NCBI RefSeq assembly: GCF_014643635.1
Contig: NZ_BMJV01000003.1
Span: forward strand, 392,217-456,216
Direction of reading: 5' to 3'
Length of the DNA: 64,000 nt
Source of the DNA: Salipiger pallidus
Lineage (GTDB): Bacteria > Pseudomonadota > Alphaproteobacteria > Rhodobacterales > Rhodobacteraceae
Shown in pieces: positions 61,611-64,000 of this stretch. Position 1 is the stretch's first letter; each line of letters opens with the position of its first letter. Made by a program: the position numbers and the translations under genes. The notes below the pieces were generated by a model. The model had not been told where the DNA came from and made no database searches. It worked only from the letters and a program-made list of their open reading frames with translations.

Positions 61611-62084
61611 ATGGCCGACCGCGCGCCCCTTCTCAGGACAGGTGTCCTGCTGCCCCTCTTCTTCCTGATCGTCACGACCGTCTACCTCGCAGCCGCCTTC
61701 GACATCCGCTCGCAGTTTGCGGCCCCCGGCGAGATGAGCCCGCGGTCCGTGCCGATCCTGATGGCCTGCCTGATGTATGTCGCCCTCGCGGTGGTGTTCG
61801 TCGGCGAGTTCCGCAAACCCACCGCCGACGGGCCCACACGCGAGATGCTGCGCCCGGCGCTGGTGATCGTTGCAACGGCAGGCTACATCGCCCTCTTTCG
61901 TCCGCTGGGCTACTGGCTGGCGACGCTGCTGTTCACCTCGGCGCTGTTCGGCATATTCCACTTCCAGCTGCGCAAGCCGCTCATGTTCGCGATCTACGCC
62001 ATCGGCGTGACGGCCCTGTTCTACGGGCTCTTCGCCGGCATCTTCGGCGTGCGCCTGCCCACCTTCACCGAGGGGGTCTTCTGA
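61611..62084 (+). CDS. tctB: Tripartite tricarboxylate transporter, small membrane subunit
   Basis: A 157-residue protein with four hydrophobic helices, the size and topology of TctB. The second half includes FRPLGYWLATLLFTSALFG. ATG 61611 follows GGAGA at 6 bases. The stop overlaps the tctA ATG by one base (TGATG). Confidence 0.9.
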   Translation: MADRAPLLRTGVLLPLFFLIVTTVYLAAAFDIRSQFAAPGEMSPRSVPILMACLMYVALAVVFVGEFRKPTADGPTREMLRPALVIVATAGYIALFRPLGYWLATLLFTSALFGIFHFQLRKPLMFAIYAIGVTALFYGLFAGIFGVRLPTFTEGVF

Positions 62085-63616
62085 TGGACATCTTCGCCAA
62101 TATCCTGGGCGGCATGAGCGCCCTTGCCGATCCCTACGTCATCGCGTTCATGGTTGGCGGCTTCCTCGTGGGCACCTTCTTCGGCGCAATGCCGGGCCTC
62201 ACGTCGGTGCTGGCCATCGCGTTGCTGCTGCCGATCACCTACACGATCGACGTGGTGCCGGCACTGGTGATGTGTGCCTCGATCTTCATGGCCGGGATGT
62301 ACTCCGGCTCGATCACCGCGACCACCATCAACATTCCGGGCGCCCCCTCGTCGATGATGACGGCGCTCGAGGGCAACGCGCTGATGAAGCAGGGCTTCGG
62401 CGCCAACGCGCTTGGTCACGCGGCACTTGGCTCGATGATCGGCGGCGCCATTGGCGCGGTGCTGCTCATGGCCTTCATGCCCATCGCCGCAGAGATCTCT
62501 TTGCTGATCCGTACACCGGGCAAGTTCTCGCTGGTGCTCTTCGCGCTGGTCGTCATCGTGATTGTCGACAAGGGCAACATCGCCAAGGGTTTCGTCGCGA
62601 CGCTGCTCGGGGTGATGATCGCCACCGTCGGCATCGACGTGCTCCAGCCGATCCCGCGCTTCAACTTCGGCACCGAGACACTGGTCGAGGGCATCGACAT
62701 CATGCCCCTGGTGATCGGCGCCTTTGCCATCTCCGAAGTGCTCATGCAGTCGGAGACCTGGAAGAACAGCCTCAGCTCGACGCTGGAGAAAGCCAAAGAC
62801 CTCAAGATCCGCCGCCGCGACTTCCTGCCGCCGCGCAAGGAAATCCGCGAGATCGGCCTCTTTGCCTACCTACGCTCGGCTTTCATCGGCTACGGCATCG
62901 GCATCCTGCCCGGCGCCGGCGGCTCGATGGCGGCCTTCGTGTCCTACGCAATGGCGCGGTCCTCTTCCAGAAAGCCGCAGGAATACGGCCATGGCTCGCG
63001 CGAGGGGATTGCCTCGGCCGAAGCGGCCAACAACTCGATGTGCGGCGGTGCCTTCGTGCCGATGCTGATGTTCGGCATCCCCGGCGATCCGACCACCGCC
63101 ATCGTGCTCGGCGTCCTGGTGATCAACGGCCTCCAACCCGGTCCGCGGCTGCTCGAGAACCAGGCCGAACTGTTGGGGCCGATGTTGGGCTCGCTGTTCT
63201 TCTCGGCGCTGATCCTGATCCCGCTGACGCTGTGGTTGTTCGGGCCGTGGTTCATCAAGATCGTCTCGATCCCCAAGGGGTTGCTATACACCGGCATTGC
63301 CGTGGTGGCGCTGGTCGGCAGCTACGTTGCGACCTACTCGATCTTCCAGATGTCGCTGGCGGTGATCTTCGGCGTGCTGGCGTACTTCATGCGCAAGCAG
63401 AACTACTCCACCGTGTCGATGCTCCTGGGCTTCATCCTGGGCCCCGATCTCGAGGAGTATCTTAGGCGCTCGCTGTCCCTGAACGACGGGAATCCGATGG
63501 TCTTTCTGACCAACCTCGACAGCCTGTTCTTCCTTGCGCTGACCGCACTCTTCGTCTGGGCGATCCTGATCCGCAAGCCTAAGAAGAGCTTCGCAGAGAT
63601 GCGCCGCGACGTCTAA
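62084..63616 (+). CDS. tctA: Tripartite tricarboxylate transporter, large membrane subunit
   Basis: A 510-residue, about ten- to twelve-helix permease. TctA signatures seen are GTFFGAMPGLTSVLAIALLLP, MYSGSITATTINIPGAPSS, GIGILPGAGGSMAAFVSYA and the central FGIPGDPTTAIVLGVLVING. It forms the ion-driven channel fed by TctC. It is the last gene of the catabolic locus. Confidence 0.95.
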   Translation: MDIFANILGGMSALADPYVIAFMVGGFLVGTFFGAMPGLTSVLAIALLLPITYTIDVVPALVMCASIFMAGMYSGSITATTINIPGAPSSMMTALEGNALMKQGFGANALGHAALGSMIGGAIGAVLLMAFMPIAAEISLLIRTPGKFSLVLFALVVIVIVDKGNIAKGFVATLLGVMIATVGIDVLQPIPRFNFGTETLVEGIDIMPLVIGAFAISEVLMQSETWKNSLSSTLEKAKDLKIRRRDFLPPRKEIREIGLFAYLRSAFIGYGIGILPGAGGSMAAFVSYAMARSSSRKPQEYGHGSREGIASAEAANNSMCGGAFVPMLMFGIPGDPTTAIVLGVLVINGLQPGPRLLENQAELLGPMLGSLFFSALILIPLTLWLFGPWFIKIVSIPKGLLYTGIAVVALVGSYVATYSIFQMSLAVIFGVLAYFMRKQNYSTVSMLLGFILGPDLEEYLRRSLSLNDGNPMVFLTNLDSLFFLALTALFVWAILIRKPKKSFAEMRRDV

Positions 63617-63660
63617 GTCGTGTTCACAAGAGGAATTCACAGTCGCTTCTAGGCATGTTT

Positions 63661-63691
63661 CAAGCTGGTCTCTGCGATGGAGACCAGCTTG
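63661..63691 (+). terminator. Long hairpin after tctA
   Basis: CAAGCTGGTCTC (63661-63672) and GAGACCAGCTTG (63680-63691) pair perfectly around TGCGATG, 44 bases after the tctA stop. No U-run; it may end or protect the tct message, or belong to the adjacent IS remnant. Confidence 0.45.
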
Positions 63692-63703
63692 GCATGAGAC
63701 CTG

Positions 63704-63860
63704 ATGTCGGACGAGGAAAGGACGTTCCTTGAGTGGTTTAGCCTGGCAAGGCCGTGCGCCAAGCAGCCAACCACCGTCTTGCTCTTGATAGGGATTTTCT
63801 GGATCGCTCGGATCAGTGCGCGCAACTTGGCACCTCGGCAGGACACTCTGGAAGACGTGG
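63704..63860 (+). pseudogene. IS5-type transposase N-terminal remnant
   Basis: ATG 63704 opens MSDEERTFLEWFSLARP and later GIFWIARISA, which resembles the N-terminal part of IS5/IS427-type transposases (MSD..W..F..F and GIFWIARTGAPW). The intervening and following residues fit poorly in one frame and better in others, and the DDE region is absent. Probably a decayed fragment. The gap 63617-63979 holds only this, the hairpin and the IS110-type upstream end. Confidence 0.45.
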
Positions 63861-63902
63861 CTCGGCTGCCATGTCCGAAGTCGGGTCGAGGCGCAGCCTC
63901 TT

Positions 63903-63979
63903 GATGGTGTGGACGCCCCCTCACGGCATCGCTGTGCCAAGGTAGCGGTGTCGAAATTCGCTACGAGGAGGAAGCGTCC
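63903..63979 (+). mobile_element. Upstream end of IS110-type element
   Basis: A non-coding stretch beginning near GATGGTGTGGACGCC and including ACGGCATCGCTGTGCCA (63923-63939), shared with 49998-50014. It ends with GAGGAGGAAG, the ribosome site of the transposase gene. Confidence 0.55.
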
Positions 63980-64000
63980 ATGGAGAAGGTTAGCATTGTA
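63980..64000 (+). CDS. IS110-family transposase (first seven codons)
   Basis: ATG 63980 opens MEKVSIV at the window edge, preceded by a strong GAGGAGGAAG ribosome site. The sequence MEKV followed by a hydrophobic strand is how many IS110-family (DEDD) transposases begin. Only seven residues are visible, so the assignment depends on this start and the upstream context. Confidence 0.45.

Noticed and set aside
63649..63924. 91-codon minus-strand frame at the right edge
   Set aside because: It lies antisense to the IS5-like remnant and has no recognisable domain.

Overview
The window is a GC-rich (about two-thirds G+C), densely coding chromosomal segment of an alphaproteobacterium. Gene content and order point to the Rhodobacteraceae (Roseobacter group): folK-rpoZ-rsh, three tandem peptide-deformylase genes, leuC/leuD/leuB separated by small genes, a DUF1365/CFA-type methyltransferase cluster, an iron-sulfur photolyase and a tripartite tricarboxylate (TTT) transporter. 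The species cannot be named from the sequence alone.

Layout. 1-5140: FAD oxidoreductase (partial), DUF1365, cyclopropane-synthase-like methyltransferase and short-chain dehydrogenase, then DUF2177, DUF2256 and photolyase. This looks like a membrane-lipid modification and photo-oxidative stress block. 5378-13469: three deformylase-family genes (the last with its active site replaced), a PatB-type aminotransferase, TRIC-like channel, rnhA, DUF3429, LysE exporter, ispH, YqaA, a NYN-domain protein and folK. 13546-26701: rpoZ, the (p)ppGpp synthetase/hydrolase, DUF2062, transporters, arfB, queuosine-precursor transporter, phytase-like esterase, mepA, an MFS permease, a thioesterase, YggT, recQ and yaaA. 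26689-38978: a hybrid histidine kinase divergent from an operon of alpha-2-macroglobulin, a glycolipid-binding-domain protein and pbpC, then an MscS channel and a small membrane protein. 39239-48281: leuC, leuD and leuB with interspersed lipoprotein, DUF2945, CoA-transferase, membrane-protein and endonuclease/phosphatase-family genes, then an EamA transporter. 48327-48403: tRNA-Pro(CGG).

Directly beyond the tRNA lies a graveyard of broken mobile DNA (48556-50070): a frameshifted IS5-type transposase, a ParB-like fragment with in-frame stops, a degraded tyrosine recombinase and a piece resembling the upstream end of an IS110-type element. An IS110-type transposase with a related upstream region begins at the window's right edge (63980).

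Between these scars sits an accessory catabolic locus (50078-63616). The minus-strand genes are a KGSADH-type aldehyde dehydrogenase, a 5-dehydro-4-deoxyglucarate dehydratase, two D-2-hydroxyacid dehydrogenases, a thiamine-diphosphate enzyme and an IlvD/Edd-type sugar-acid dehydratase. The plus-strand genes are a GntR/FCD regulator, a divergent DHDPS-family enzyme and the tctCBA transporter; a NIPSNAP gene is divergent from tctC. The families suggest uptake of a sugar acid or related carboxylate and conversion through a 2-keto-3-deoxy acid and 2-oxoglutarate semialdehyde to 2-oxoglutarate, with side reactions not explained by known routes. Two near-palindromes fitting ACTAAT-NN-ATTAGT lie exactly over the promoter regions of this locus and are the best candidate operators for the GntR protein.
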